Of a stretch of DNA of 64,000 nucleotides, positions 1 through 9,082 are shown piece by piece. The translations under genes and the position numbers were made by a program. Below the pieces are notes generated by a model, which did not search any database, was not told the origin of the DNA, and saw nothing but the letters and a program-made list of their open reading frames with translations. The DNA comes from Pseudovibrio axinellae (GTDB lineage Bacteria > Pseudomonadota > Alphaproteobacteria > Rhizobiales > Stappiaceae): positions 1-64,000 of the forward strand of contig NZ_FOFM01000010.1 of assembly GCF_900110875.1 (NCBI RefSeq), in the 5' to 3' direction. Position 1 is the first letter of the stretch, and every line of letters starts with the position of its first letter.

Positions 1-86
1 CCGGGCAGATAGGGCTGGAAATGATAGCCGCATAAGGCTTGAATACAAACAATGGATCCTCACAAAAACTGGAGGAAACTTGGGTC

Positions 87-299
87 TCAGGTCACGAGGA
101 CAATCGTATGGAAAGCCGGTGCTCCGTATTCTTCCATCCAATGACATATCAAAGCTCCAGATAGTCCGCTGGCAGTGCCAATTTCTACAAATACTTTTGG
201 CTTCCACTCTTCAATCTTGGCTTTTATATAATTGCCCTCTTCCTCGTTAATACTCCTGAGGGTTGTCCCATTTATTTCATTGAAAATATTGCAGATCAT
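87..299 (-). pseudogene. class I SAM methyltransferase-like N-terminal fragment, probably frameshifted
   Basis: This 70-codon ORF starts at an ATG preceded by GGGAGG eight bases upstream. It contains the sequence VEIGTASGLSGA, which looks like the glycine-rich SAM-binding motif I (E-x-G-x-x-x-G) of a class I methyltransferase. It stops about 25 residues after that motif, far too early for a working domain of roughly 200 residues. A different minus-strand frame stays open from just before this stop to the window edge, so a frameshift is plausible, but I cannot confirm homology of the downstream frame. It lies 21 bases behind the GT8/Kdo-transferase gene on the same strand, so it may once have been its co-transcribed partner in surface glycan synthesis. 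Family assignment is tentative. Confidence 0.45.
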
Positions 300-320
300 G
301 TCCTAAGCCTCCCAACAACC

Positions 321-2495
321 TTAAGATGCCAAACTTTCCTTTTGGGTGGCGTCCAATTCTGCACGCATTTTCAATATGTTCTCGATGGATTGCTCCATGG
401 ATATGGTGTTTCCTGTTTTCCCTTCGAAATATATAGAGTTTTTAACACAGGTTAGATAAAACAGTTCCTCGATTGTCCGCTTCTCTGTTCTTCTGTGGTT
501 TTTGTTCCTGTCATCTGTCAGCCCCCAGCCAGAATAAAATGGCTGTCCGTAGACGACGACCTCCTTGTCTCTTAGCAAGGCTTCAAATCCGACCTGTGAA
601 GATATTGTATAAACCTTTGAACAAACGTCTAAAATATCTACAGTAGAGAACTCGTCTCTAACTTCTATAATCATTTCTCTATTTTTAATGTGTATCTCAG
701 CATTCATATGTATATTATCAGGGTGCCACTTAAACAGGATCACTTTATTGGGGTTCTCAGAGAGAGCCTGATCCAACATATTAGTTACAACACCATTGTC
801 TGAACGCGCCAACTCGATAGACATATCGCTTCGCTTTTGATCCACAACGAGCACAACACCTTCAAATGCAGACATATCTTTTCTCTCATTAGAGACGTAG
901 GCATTGTACTTTGTTATTCTGCTATCTATAATTTTTCTAATAAGACTTTTAGATCGCGCGATCTGCTTATCATTAATAATTGGACCGCTTTTATTTAGCT
1001 CAATCTCAAGTCGTGATGGTCCTCTTGCATCAAAGTAATATCTAATATCATCTATTACAAAACCAATAGGCCTTCTGTATTTACCATCCAATGTATCGTC
1101 AAAATAGCCACCAAATGAAGCAAAAAAACTTGATTCAATAAAGTACGTTGGTAATCCGTAAAATGATGACTGTTCGATACATTTCCAAAACTGCTCTGTA
1201 TCAGGTCTATAAACTGTTAAGGCAACAAAGCTCGAGTTATTAATATATCTTTGACCAACTGAATTACTTGAAAATAACCAAGTTAGGTTTGAATTATATT
1301 CTTGCAGATCGATTTTCCGCATATTCGTGAGCACATTTCCACCTTGCCTTAGATTATCAAGAGCAATCGATGCTGAAAACTCTGCCTCGCCAACCCGTTG
1401 GTATAGCAATTCATGGAACTGATTAGAAAGCATTCCGCTATTGTAAGCTAATCTATAATCAACTTTGACTTTGGAAGGCCAGCTTCTCCGATATATATCT
1501 CTTGATATTTTCCAAATATCTGTTTTCGTAATCGCTTTTTTTATCTTGCTCCAAGTCTTGGTGATGTATTCGGTGTTGCGCGCAATTAATTTATTCTTAT
1601 TCGTTCCAGCAATTAGAATATCTATTCTGGCGATTTTATCTTCAAATCCGCATCCTTTTACATACTCATACCATTCTCTTGCTCTAGGATGGTTCAGTGA
1701 CGTCCAGGGCTTCCTTTTGTATGTGTAGTGAATGCCGCTCGGGTCCTGTATTGCGTCTAGGGCTTCATTGAGAGACATTTTGTTGCGCACACCGACTGTG
1801 TTACTTGGCCAGTTCTTCTCGAACATCGAACCGTGCACATTCCAGCGTACTGGCAAGTAGGTGATTTGATCTGAGAACACTTCATTAATGATCTGCTGAT
1901 CCCCTAGCTCGATACGCTGACCGTGTTCCTCGATAAAGTTCATGCAAAGGTCGGTGAACGGAATGGATCTCATCAGTTTAATGTCGACCAACAAGACCCC
2001 CGCATTAACATGCGGAGCATCGGGCGGTACATCAAATTTCTCATTATAATAAGTACTTACTGAGTCTTCGACACCTGCAAAGAGATTCCCTTTTAGGTCG
2101 GCTTTAAATAACTCTGAAATACAACTTTTAAATATGACATCACTATCTGTATAAACAACCCGTTTGCAGTCTTCTGGAAGCATATAGTGCATGTTGAGGC
2201 GGTAAAAAGTAGCCTCTGATATGCCTGGGGTCGTTCTTATACCAGCATACCGACCAGCAGAAGCTACTAAAAATATGATTGAAGCTTTATCTTTGCTTTG
2301 TAAGAGAACATTGAATCTGAATTTGTAGGCCTCATTGGGCTCTTTATCGACCAGTATGAATATTCTAAGCATTGAGGAGCTGCGCCAGTGACGTAGTATC
2401 GAGTTAATAGTCACCGCAGTATATGGTAAGAATTTATGATCGGCTGCTAAAACAACGTCTATGCTTTTTTGAGCTTTTACGGAAGTATTTTCCAT
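321..2495 (-). CDS. GT8 glycosyltransferase fused to KpsC/KpsS-type capsule polysaccharide (Kdo) transferase domain
   Basis: A 724-residue two-domain protein. Residues about 10-285 look like a GT8 galactosyl/glucosyltransferase: the metal-binding DxD motif is in VVYTDSDV (116-120), followed by HVNAGVLLVD and LGDQQIINE, all typical of GT8. Residues about 540-710 match the capsule biosynthesis (Kdo transferase) fold: VVLVVDQKRSDMS, a KWHPDN motif, and SQVGFEALL followed by QPFYSGWGLTDD, which is the KpsC/KpsS signature. The linker (about 290-540) is not recognised. The start is an ATG in AT-rich sequence. No signal peptide or membrane span is seen, so it is probably cytoplasmic and works on nucleotide-sugar and lipid-linked acceptors. 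Likely role: assembly of a capsular or surface polysaccharide. The exact sugars cannot be read from sequence. Confidence 0.8.
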   Translation of the reverse strand: MENTSVKAQKSIDVVLAADHKFLPYTAVTINSILRHWRSSSMLRIFILVDKEPNEAYKFRFNVLLQSKDKASIIFLVASAGRYAGIRTTPGISEATFYRLNMHYMLPEDCKRVVYTDSDVIFKSCISELFKADLKGNLFAGVEDSVSTYYNEKFDVPPDAPHVNAGVLLVDIKLMRSIPFTDLCMNFIEEHGQRIELGDQQIINEVFSDQITYLPVRWNVHGSMFEKNWPSNTVGVRNKMSLNEALDAIQDPSGIHYTYKRKPWTSLNHPRAREWYEYVKGCGFEDKIARIDILIAGTNKNKLIARNTEYITKTWSKIKKAITKTDIWKISRDIYRRSWPSKVKVDYRLAYNSGMLSNQFHELLYQRVGEAEFSASIALDNLRQGGNVLTNMRKIDLQEYNSNLTWLFSSNSVGQRYINNSSFVALTVYRPDTEQFWKCIEQSSFYGLPTYFIESSFFASFGGYFDDTLDGKYRRPIGFVIDDIRYYFDARGPSRLEIELNKSGPIINDKQIARSKSLIRKIIDSRITKYNAYVSNERKDMSAFEGVVLVVDQKRSDMSIELARSDNGVVTNMLDQALSENPNKVILFKWHPDNIHMNAEIHIKNREMIIEVRDEFSTVDILDVCSKVYTISSQVGFEALLRDKEVVVYGQPFYSGWGLTDDRNKNHRRTEKRTIEELFYLTCVKNSIYFEGKTGNTISMEQSIENILKMRAELDATQKESLAS

Positions 2496-3006
2496 ATTTT
2501 ATTAGCCTTTGAAAGTTAAGTAGCAAATTAGGCTGCAAAAAGCTATATATTTTTCTTAATACACAAATGTATTGGTTGGCAGTTAATAGAATTGGTGTTC
2601 AGAGCCATAAGTTTTACGCTACCCGTTTATTCAAAATCCATCTTAGTTAAATTGGGTTTATAGGAAATCCCCGTGTAATCGCCCCTGCAATTGCTCTGGT
2701 TTAAAAATGGAGATATTTTGCGCTTCATATCGAGGTCTGAAACTATGAAAATATCTCGCTTCAACAGCACGCTATTTACCCGGTAAACTCGGCTGCGATT
2801 AGACGGACCAAAAACGAATGCGGTCTTTGATATCGTAGTCGTTTTCTAAACTTCGTCTCTTGGCCATGAAACACTCCTCAACACCTCAATTAAGAAACAT
2901 TTGCTCTTGCATCAAACTGCCTGGGGAAATAATTCCGTTTACGTAAAGTGGAGACTTACGCGCAAGGAAAGTGTGTCTCTGCTAATTGGAGCCAGAGGAG
3001 GATTGA
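2496..3006. other. divergent intergenic region between glycosyltransferase and lipase genes
   Basis: About 510 bases, AT-rich near the glycosyltransferase start, which must carry the promoters of both divergent genes. It contains a 13-base palindrome (TTTACC-C-GGTAAA, 2775-2787) that could be an operator. A minus-strand 22-codon ORF (2799-2867) begins MAKRRSLENDYDIK, vaguely like the start of an IS3-type transposase OrfA, but it is too short to assign. A strong ribosome binding site (AGAGGAGG, 2994-3001) serves the lipase gene. Confidence 0.5.
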
Positions 3007-4377
3007 ATGGCATTTTTTGAATATAAGGACGAAGACGCGTCGGAATTGGTTGTAAATGCGATGGCGCTTGCAACCTATGCAAATCAAACCTACCAATCGG
3101 TTTATGCAGCAGGCGATACCTCTATTGTAATTAGTAGTGAGCAAGTTGTGGGTGGATGGACCATACTTGCTCCCGAAGTCTTAGGGTATTCGGGCTCCGT
3201 TGACGAGAACGGGGCGTATCATGGTGAAACAGAGGAATTTAAAGACGCTCAGGCTGAAGTCTTTGCCCAATATGACGAAAACGGCAAAGTAACATCAGTT
3301 GCTTTTGCTATTCGTGGGACCGACGAGTTTGGTGACATATTTGATTACCTGGAGTTTTTGAAATCTGAGCCAGAATACGTCGAAAAAGCCTTTGCTGACT
3401 TACTCGCGTCGCTCAAGGACTTCATGATTGCAAATGGTTTGACTGCACAAGACCTGATCGTTACTGGTCACTCACTCGGCGGGGGCGCAGTGACGAATAT
3501 GGCGGAACGGAGCGACCAGTTTTTAGAGGGCTTCTTTGTAGATGCGAACTATGTTGGGTTTGCCTCCCATTACACGCCTGAGGACGGCGACAGCCTGCTG
3601 GATTCAGGAGCGGAGATCTTCAGTGTTGACTTTGAGAATGATCCGGTCCCTTCAGGTATCTCCGAGGGTTCAGCAGATGTCTTCGGAAATGATCAAGATT
3701 ATGAGTACGCGACCAGTAATTTGATCTTCTATAATGCATATTACGGGACGCCGCTTTATTGGGATGGGGGTAATATCTACAACCCGTTCGCGTGGGATTC
3801 ACATTCTTCAGTCAATTATGCCAAGGCTGTCAACGTAATCGCATCCTCAATGTTTTACGAGGAGATGGAGCGCGACAGTCTTGTTATTGTCTCTGGTTTG
3901 GACGAGGACACAGCGGATGATCGGTGGGTTGAGGACGAATTCATTCCTCTTGATGACCCCGGCCATTTAGGTGATGACGCCTTCATACTCGGATCTAACG
4001 CAGACGACTGGTTGCGTGGCAATACCGGAGACGATGCGATTGAAGGGTTTGACGGGGACGACCACATCACCGCGGGCAATGGCGATGACCGGATATGTGA
4101 CGGTGAGGGCATGGATGAGCTGACTGGTGGGGCAGGTGCTGATATCTTCATCTTTGTTGCAGATGGACAAACAGACACGATCACCGACTTTACAGTAGGT
4201 GAAGATAAGATCGACTTAAGCCAAGCTGGCGTCACTTCAATTGATCAGTTGAGTTTTGATGATGGCGGCTGGTTTGATGATTATGAGGTGGCCTATTTCG
4301 ACGACGTTATCGTGCTCGAAGAAGGTTGGTTTGATGGTTATAACACTCTCAGTGCCGACGACTTCCTCTTTGCATAA
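3007..4377 (+). CDS. RTX-containing secreted lipase (family I.3-like)
   Basis: A 456-residue alpha/beta hydrolase with a C-terminal RTX region. The nucleophile elbow is VTGHSLGGG with Ser156. The sequence FENDPV (Asp212, or Asp208 just before) and WDSHSS (His266) sit at spacings close to those of the Ser-Asp-His triad of family I.3 lipases. Residues about 325-385 carry glycine/aspartate nonapeptide-like repeats (GNTGDDAIEG, GNGDDRI, GGAGADIF) that bind calcium, followed by TDTITDFTVGEDKIDLS, the usual end of an RTX C-terminal domain. There is no N-terminal signal peptide, as expected for type I (ABC-MFP-TolC) secretion. No secretion genes are adjacent. A strong AGGAGG site five bases upstream supports the ATG. 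It is shorter than classical I.3 lipases (about 475-615 residues). Substrate (triglyceride or other ester) is not determinable. Confidence 0.82.
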   Translation: MAFFEYKDEDASELVVNAMALATYANQTYQSVYAAGDTSIVISSEQVVGGWTILAPEVLGYSGSVDENGAYHGETEEFKDAQAEVFAQYDENGKVTSVAFAIRGTDEFGDIFDYLEFLKSEPEYVEKAFADLLASLKDFMIANGLTAQDLIVTGHSLGGGAVTNMAERSDQFLEGFFVDANYVGFASHYTPEDGDSLLDSGAEIFSVDFENDPVPSGISEGSADVFGNDQDYEYATSNLIFYNAYYGTPLYWDGGNIYNPFAWDSHSSVNYAKAVNVIASSMFYEEMERDSLVIVSGLDEDTADDRWVEDEFIPLDDPGHLGDDAFILGSNADDWLRGNTGDDAIEGFDGDDHITAGNGDDRICDGEGMDELTGGAGADIFIFVADGQTDTITDFTVGEDKIDLSQAGVTSIDQLSFDDGGWFDDYEVAYFDDVIVLEEGWFDGYNTLSADDFLFA

Positions 4378-4388
4378 GCTTTAACAAT

Positions 4389-4415
4389 AGCGGTACTTTT
4401 CACAAAAGTACCGCT
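4389..4415. terminator. bidirectional terminator between convergent lipase and cfa genes
   Basis: A perfect 12-bp stem (AGCGGTACTTTT / AAAAGTACCGCT) with a three-base CAC loop lies in the 74-base gap between the convergent lipase and cfa genes. The A/T ends of the stem can give a short U-tract on either strand. Confidence 0.7.
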
Positions 4416-4451
4416 TAGTTCAAAGTGCGATTGTGCGTATCAGCATCTGGG

Positions 4452-5690
4452 CTATCCCGCTTGGACCGGCGTCTTTGCGCTATTCATTGCCCGCTCATTG
4501 TCTACGGTAAAGTCGCGAAGGAGTGGGACAGCGTCACGTTCTTTTGATAGCATGAGCTGAAATACCATGTTGGAGCCGTGGAGGAAGCCGAGTTCAACCG
4601 CACAAAGATAGAACTCCCACATCCTGCAAAATTTCTCGTCGTACAAGGCCTTAACCTCTTCGTGGCGTGCCTCGAAACGGCCTCGCCAATCTCGAATGGT
4701 GTAGTAATAATGCAGTCGCAAAACCTCGGCATCGCATACCCAAAGACCAAGGCGCTCAGTAGAAGCAAAGACCTCCGACAAAGCCGGAACATACCCTCCT
4801 GGAAAAATATACTTGCGTATAAACGGCCCAGTGGTGCCGGGAGGTGTCATCCGCCCAATAGAATGGATCACCGCAAAGCCATTATCGCTCAGACACTCAC
4901 CAACCTTCGCAAAATATGCGTCCAGATGACCAATACCCACATGCTCCATCATGCCAACCGAAATCACCCGGTCGAATTTGCCTTCAAATTCGCGGTAATC
5001 CTTTAAAAGAAACTCAACTCGATCATCCAGTCCAGCCTCAATAGTCCGCTGCTTGGCGATGTTCACTTGCTCAGGCGAAACATTGAGTGACGTGACTTTT
5101 GCTCCTGCCTGCGCCATGCGAATAGCAAGGCTCCCCCAGCCTCCGCCAATTTCCAAAACTCTCATTCCTGGCTTTAAATCAAGTTTGGCCACAAGATGCG
5201 TGAGTTTAGCTTCTTGCGCGTCTTCCAATGTGTCATCAGCGCTACGATAGTAGGCACAGCTGTAATTCAGCCCGCCCTCCAAAAACAAACGGTAAAGGTC
5301 CGTGGACAGATCATAGTGGTGACGCGCCTGCTTTTTGGCGCGCTCCACGCTGTTTTTCTGCTGATGGCGCCGAAGCGATTTCCAACCTTTGCGCAGCAGG
5401 CTTTGGACGGGATGAGCACCTAGCGGCGCGCGGTTGATTGAGAACAAGAACAGAAAGTCATAACAAGAAGACCCTTGCTCCATGGTCAGCGTGCCATTCA
5501 TATAAGCCTCGCCAGCCGCGAGTTCAGGATTTAGGAACAAGGAGCGATATAGCTTTTTGTCGTGTAGCCTAATTGTTACGGTGGGGCCATCATCGCCAGA
5601 GCCGAAGCTATGCAAAGCACCTTTAACATCATAAACGCGCATCTGACCGCGTTTGATAAATGACCGCAGTAACCCAGATAACAAACGCAT
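4452..5690 (-). CDS. cfa: cyclopropane-fatty-acyl-phospholipid synthase
   Basis: A 412-residue SAM-dependent enzyme that adds a methylene bridge to unsaturated acyl chains of membrane phospholipids. Visible family features: HHYDLST (about 125-131), YSCAYY (144-149, motif near the bicarbonate/acyl site), SAM motif I VLEIGGGWGSLA (about 179-190), and ISVGMMEHVG. The N-terminal ~120 residues form the lipid-binding domain found in CFA synthases; the length matches the family. I chose ATG 5690 rather than the adjacent TTG because a GGGGG tract lies about eight bases upstream. The gene stands alone, convergent with the lipase and divergent from the small DUF6500-like gene. Expression in stationary phase is usual for the family but not visible here. 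Confidence 0.93.
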   Translation of the reverse strand: MRLLSGLLRSFIKRGQMRVYDVKGALHSFGSGDDGPTVTIRLHDKKLYRSLFLNPELAAGEAYMNGTLTMEQGSSCYDFLFLFSINRAPLGAHPVQSLLRKGWKSLRRHQQKNSVERAKKQARHHYDLSTDLYRLFLEGGLNYSCAYYRSADDTLEDAQEAKLTHLVAKLDLKPGMRVLEIGGGWGSLAIRMAQAGAKVTSLNVSPEQVNIAKQRTIEAGLDDRVEFLLKDYREFEGKFDRVISVGMMEHVGIGHLDAYFAKVGECLSDNGFAVIHSIGRMTPPGTTGPFIRKYIFPGGYVPALSEVFASTERLGLWVCDAEVLRLHYYYTIRDWRGRFEARHEEVKALYDEKFCRMWEFYLCAVELGFLHGSNMVFQLMLSKERDAVPLLRDFTVDNERAMNSAKTPVQAG

Positions 5691-6057
5691 CAATTATGCC
5701 CCCAGCACAAACAGGTGTTTTCAAAACGCAGAATGAACGCATAGTACTTTGGCAATATCGATAAATGCGCTTAGCCTGGTGACATCGCCAAAAACTACAT
5801 GCTGAAATTTTGGAAAAACAGAGCATGAACCTTGTTCTTTATTGGCCCTTGCTGCAATCCCAAGAATTCTCCCACAAATTTCACAGGCAACTCTAACTCC
5901 AGGATGCGCCTACCTTGGTTTGCTCACAGCCTTCGGCAGGATGTTGGGGCAAAGGGCATGGTTGTTTGCACAAAGGAGTGTATGACGTTTCTTTCTGACC
6001 ACCTGTGGGCTGGCAACGGCTTATACAAAGAGGGCTTTGAACATTAGGAAACCAGAG
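5691..6057. other. divergent promoter region of cfa and the downstream small gene
   Basis: About 365 bases without a convincing gene. Short ORFs exist but have no recognisable product. It must hold the promoters of cfa (minus) and of the small plus-strand gene. I could not pick out clear -35/-10 elements. Confidence 0.4.
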
Positions 6058-6276
6058 ATGAGATCAAGCTTAAGAGAGAAAGCCATTAAGGTGTGCGATG
6101 AAAAAATCGCGAAGAAAGGCGAGGGGGTAGGCCTTTCATTTTATGCGTTCTTTGCAAATAAAAATGATGATCCAGACTTACTGATGGAAGCAGCACAATG
6201 GTGGATAAAAACCCATGCGCTCGATCATTTTGAAAAGGCCGTTAAAATCCGAGATCTGATCAGCACAGGAAAGTAA
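6058..6276 (+). CDS. small conserved protein, DUF6500-like
   Basis: A 72-residue soluble protein, charged and helical in appearance, with the compact conserved-looking block GEGVGLSFYAFFANKNDDP followed by a tryptophan pair (QWWIKTH). I recall this pattern as the DUF6500 family of marine proteobacteria, but that recollection cannot be checked here and no function is known. The ATG at 6058 is preferred over the upstream in-frame TTG at 6037, because AGGAAA sits six bases before it. A hairpin follows the stop codon, so it is probably monocistronic. Confidence 0.6.
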   Translation: MRSSLREKAIKVCDEKIAKKGEGVGLSFYAFFANKNDDPDLLMEAAQWWIKTHALDHFEKAVKIRDLISTGK

Positions 6277-6282
6277 ACAAGG

Positions 6283-6317
6283 GAGCCAGATGGAATTTCC
6301 TTTCCGACCATCTGCTC
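6283..6317 (+). terminator. possible terminator after the DUF6500-like gene
   Basis: An imperfect stem (GAG-c-CAGATGG / CCATCTG-CTC) with a 14-base loop lies directly after the stop codon. It is followed by TAAATATC rather than a clean T-run, so it is a weak candidate. Confidence 0.35.
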
Positions 6318-6444
6318 TAAATATCAGTTTACACCTTTATCTGCTGGCTGCTCCCATGAGCGCGCGCCCTATGATCCAGACTTAGTTTTTAAGGGGAATG
6401 AGCCATCGTCCAACGCGATAAAACTGCAAAACATCGGGTTGGGC

Positions 6445-6844
6445 TCAATCTTGAACGTTCACAAGCACGAACGCTCGCGAGTCCCGGTCATATTCCATCT
6501 TAAGGTTTAAGCGATGAAATGCCTGCGCTGCGGTATCATCTGAGTTTATTAGCTGCTCTAGCTCAACATTTGAAAACTCACTCGTAAGACGTGCAACCAG
6601 CTGCGCGGACAGGTCAGTTCGCCCTCTATCAAATATCCGCGTGCTCTTGCGCGGTGATTGGGTCTTTCCTCATATAGATATCAAAGATCACCCCTCGCAA
6701 CTCATTAAGCGTTGTGTCGCTTAATTTTGCTAGCATTTGGGTTTGCTCCAAATACTGCGTTGCAAGTTGCTCTTTGCTCGCACCAGCCAGTGCGGGCGCT
6801 GTAAGAAGCGCAACGCAAAGTGAAACCATATAGATTTGCTTCAT
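6445..6844 (-). pseudogene. small secreted protein (DUF2059-like) interrupted by a frameshift
   Basis: The first 71 codons encode a signal peptide (hydrophobic core then APALAGA) and a helical stretch ending ...AQEHADI, where a TGA at 6629 stops the frame. The neighbouring frame is open right across that point and continues FDRGRTDLSAQLVARLTSEF... for about 62 more codons to a TGA at 6445, ending in a plausible C-terminus (AFVLVNVQD). Joined, the two give a roughly 131-residue periplasmic protein resembling the helical DUF2059 family (family call tentative). The simplest explanation is a one-base insertion or two-base deletion near 6633-6640. It could be a real pseudogene or a sequencing error; nothing resembles a programmed slippery site. 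Confidence 0.55.
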
Positions 6845-7172
6845 TTAAAATCCCTGCACACAGCGTAAACGGCAATTGTCGCGATTAAAATACACCTCCT
6901 GCCTCAGGTAGGATAACGAAAAGAATTCAGGGAATTTCACTCAAAACGGGATAGCACGCTTGAACTGTGTCAGCATAAGGCACGTGACGGAAGCAACAAA
7001 TACCGATTATAAACCTGCCTAACGACCTGACTATACTACCTAGTAATACTACACGTATAATCAAAGGTTATTTATATATGGCTTTGCGATTAAAGTATAA
7101 TCGAGCAAATTGAATAACACATAATATTAAATACATTATTCATTCTGCATATTAGTTAAGAGATTGGCTTTT
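6845..7172. other. divergent AT-rich promoter region
   Basis: About 330 bases between two divergent genes for exported proteins. The part from about 7010 to 7160 is very AT-rich (for example TTATTTATATATGG, ACATAATATTAAATAC) and probably contains the promoter of the outer-membrane protein gene. No ORF or RNA gene is recognisable. Confidence 0.4.
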
Positions 7173-7850
7173 ATGACTAGGAAATATCTAAATTGTCGCT
7201 CTATTTGCTATAGATATTACTTAGAGTTAATTTCTTTGTTGCTGTTTTTTGGGTTAGCTCCGCACCATACATATGCGCAGGAGGCTTCAGGTTGGCAATG
7301 GAGCAAGCCTAATGCGCCATGCATGGGTAAATGTGCCGTCAGCGTATATGGTGGCCGTTTTGTGAAGACCGGTATGAGCGATATTGCGACCACCGGGCTG
7401 CCTGCATGGAACTGGGACTACAACAACGACTATTTTGTGGGAGCAACAATCTCAAGGTCTTTGCTGTCGTTCAAGAATATTTTGGACTTTGAGCCTGAAC
7501 TTGGCGTCGGACAGCGGTTCGGCGTTCAGCATGAAACGGAGTTTTGGGCAGCCCTTTATGTACGGTATTCGGCGTTTCCGTGGAATGACTATCTAATGAC
7601 AAGCATAGCTGTTTCGACAGGGGTAAACTATGCCACCGGCGTGAGTGATATTGAACAAAAGCGCGGCGGGCAGGGAGGTGGAAGCAGGCTTCTTCATTTC
7701 CTATCGCCAGAAATTACTTTTGCACTCCCATCAGCTCCAGACAAACAGCTTTTTTTTAGGTTTCACCATCGCTCAGGTGCCTATGGCATTATCAGCGATA
7801 CAAAGGGTGGTTCTCAATACGCAACTGGGGGCTTTCGCTATAAGTTCTAA
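7173..7850 (+). CDS. outer-membrane beta-barrel protein, PagL/acyloxyacyl hydrolase-like
   Basis: About 225 residues with an N-terminal signal peptide (hydrophobic stretch ISLLLFFGLAP, likely cleavage after TYAQ/A) and alternating polar/aromatic strands that end in GGFRYKF; a terminal aromatic is the usual outer-membrane barrel signature. The segment FFRFHHRSGAYG resembles the H-x-S region of lipid A 3-O-deacylases (PagL), but I do not see the catalytic Glu at the expected distance after the Ser, so enzymatic activity is doubtful. I chose ATG 7173 over the upstream TTG 7164 (weak AAGAGA site about ten bases upstream). No neighbours suggest a pathway. Location in the outer membrane is well supported; function is not. 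Confidence 0.6.
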   Translation: MTRKYLNCRSICYRYYLELISLLLFFGLAPHHTYAQEASGWQWSKPNAPCMGKCAVSVYGGRFVKTGMSDIATTGLPAWNWDYNNDYFVGATISRSLLSFKNILDFEPELGVGQRFGVQHETEFWAALYVRYSAFPWNDYLMTSIAVSTGVNYATGVSDIEQKRGGQGGGSRLLHFLSPEITFALPSAPDKQLFFRFHHRSGAYGIISDTKGGSQYATGGFRYKF

Positions 7851-7979
7851 GTGTATTGGCTTCATCAGGATCTCAAGTTGCAAAGTTTTAAGCCCACGCA
7901 GTATGCAAACCGGCTCTGTCCGTCACAGGCAATAAAGGCTGGGCAGCGCGAAACCTGAACATTTGAAAATCTTCTATAG

Positions 7980-8029
7980 GCATACAGTGCAACTTGCTTA
8001 ATTGGTCGGCCTAATAGATCATTGTATGC
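7980..8029. promoter_or_regulatory. inverted repeat upstream of bioB
   Basis: GCATACAGTG (7980-7989) and CATTGTATGC (8020-8029) are complementary in 9 of 10 positions across a 30-base spacer, 55 bases before the chosen bioB start. It could be a repressor site or an mRNA stem-loop. It does not resemble the BioR consensus (TTATAGATAA) known from alphaproteobacteria. Confidence 0.3.
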
Positions 8030-8083
8030 GCTTCGTTTTTGTTGTATTTCACGGCAAAACACGCCCTAGGGGAAATCTACGAG

Positions 8084-9082
8084 TTGAACCGCTTGCAAAA
8101 TTCATCTGAAATTCGGAACACCTGGACACGTGAAGAGGCTGAAGCTCTTTACAATCTGCCATTCAATGATCTTCTGTTTAAAGCTCACTGCGTTCACCGC
8201 GAGCATTTTGACCCCAATGAGGTCCAGCAAAGTCAGCTTTTGAGCATCAAGACAGGCGGTTGCCCCGAGGATTGTTCTTATTGCAGCCAGTCTGCCCGAA
8301 ACAATGCAGACCTACCGGCATCCAAGCTTTTGGAAGTGCAAACTGTTCTTGCAGAGGCCAAAAAGGCGAGGGACGGCGGCGCTACACGCTACTGTATGGG
8401 CGCTGCGTGGCGTTCCCCTAAAGATCGTGACATGCGTGCGATTGAAATGATGGTGGAAGGCGTCAAAGAGCTTGGCATGGAAAGCTGTATGACGCTTGGT
8501 ATGTTGACCCCAGAGCAGATCTTACGCCTTAAAGACGCTGGTCTGGATTATTACAACCACAACATTGATACCTCAGAGCGTTACTATAGTGAGGTCATTT
8601 CCACGCGTAAGTTCTCAGATCGCCTTGAAACGCTCAATCTGGTCAAAGAGTCTGGCATTAAGGTATGTTCCGGCGGTATTGTTGGAATGGGTGAAGAAAA
8701 CATGGATCGCCTTGACATGCTGGTCTCACTCGCGACTCTGGAACAACACCCCGACAGCGTGCCGATCAATATGCTGATTCCGATTGAAGGGACACCGTTG
8801 CAGGATGCAAAGCCCGTTGAGCCGATCGAGTTTGTTCGCCTCATCGCAGTGGCGCGCATCATGATGCCCAAGTCTCATGTGCGACTTTCGGCAGGACGAA
8901 CAGAAATGTCAATAGAAACGCAAGCTATGTGCTTCTTTGCCGGCGCTAACTCCGTCTTCAAAGGCGAAACACTGCTCACGGCAGACAATCCGGAAGAGTC
9001 AAAAGACGCACATTTGTTTAAACGCCTAGGCATTCGCCCGATGGCGTTAAAGAGCTGCACAAAAGAAGCCGAAACTTGCTGA
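8084..9082 (+). CDS. bioB: biotin synthase
   Basis: A radical-SAM enzyme that inserts sulfur into dethiobiotin in the last step of biotin synthesis. The 4Fe-4S cluster motif CPEDCSYC (Cys60, 64, 67 from the chosen start) is intact, as are family blocks [27 protein letters not shown] and [11 protein letters not shown] chose TTG 8084: AGGGGAA ends nine bases before it and the resulting 332-residue protein starts just before the conserved R-x-x-W-T-x-E-E block. The frame is open further upstream to a TTG at 8039, but that start has no ribosome binding site. No other biotin genes are in the window, so bioB is detached from bioFDA here. Confidence 0.95.
   Translation: MNRLQNSSEIRNTWTREEAEALYNLPFNDLLFKAHCVHREHFDPNEVQQSQLLSIKTGGCPEDCSYCSQSARNNADLPASKLLEVQTVLAEAKKARDGGATRYCMGAAWRSPKDRDMRAIEMMVEGVKELGMESCMTLGMLTPEQILRLKDAGLDYYNHNIDTSERYYSEVISTRKFSDRLETLNLVKESGIKVCSGGIVGMGEENMDRLDMLVSLATLEQHPDSVPINMLIPIEGTPLQDAKPVEPIEFVRLIAVARIMMPKSHVRLSAGRTEMSIETQAMCFFAGANSVFKGETLLTADNPEESKDAHLFKRLGIRPMALKSCTKEAETC

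Noticed and set aside
2799-2867. 22-codon minus-strand ORF resembling the first residues of an IS3 transposase OrfA
   Set aside because: Too short and not followed by any recognisable transposase sequence in other frames.
4452-5693. Plus-strand ORFs opposite cfa, metG, nfrA-like and tape measure genes
   Set aside because: They lie opposite clear conserved genes and show no protein family signal.
7173-7850. Assignment as an active lipid A deacylase (PagL)
   Set aside because: The H-x-S motif is present but the catalytic Glu is not seen at the expected distance.
7980-8029. BioR operator upstream of bioB
   Set aside because: The repeat does not match the TTATAGATAA consensus of BioR sites.
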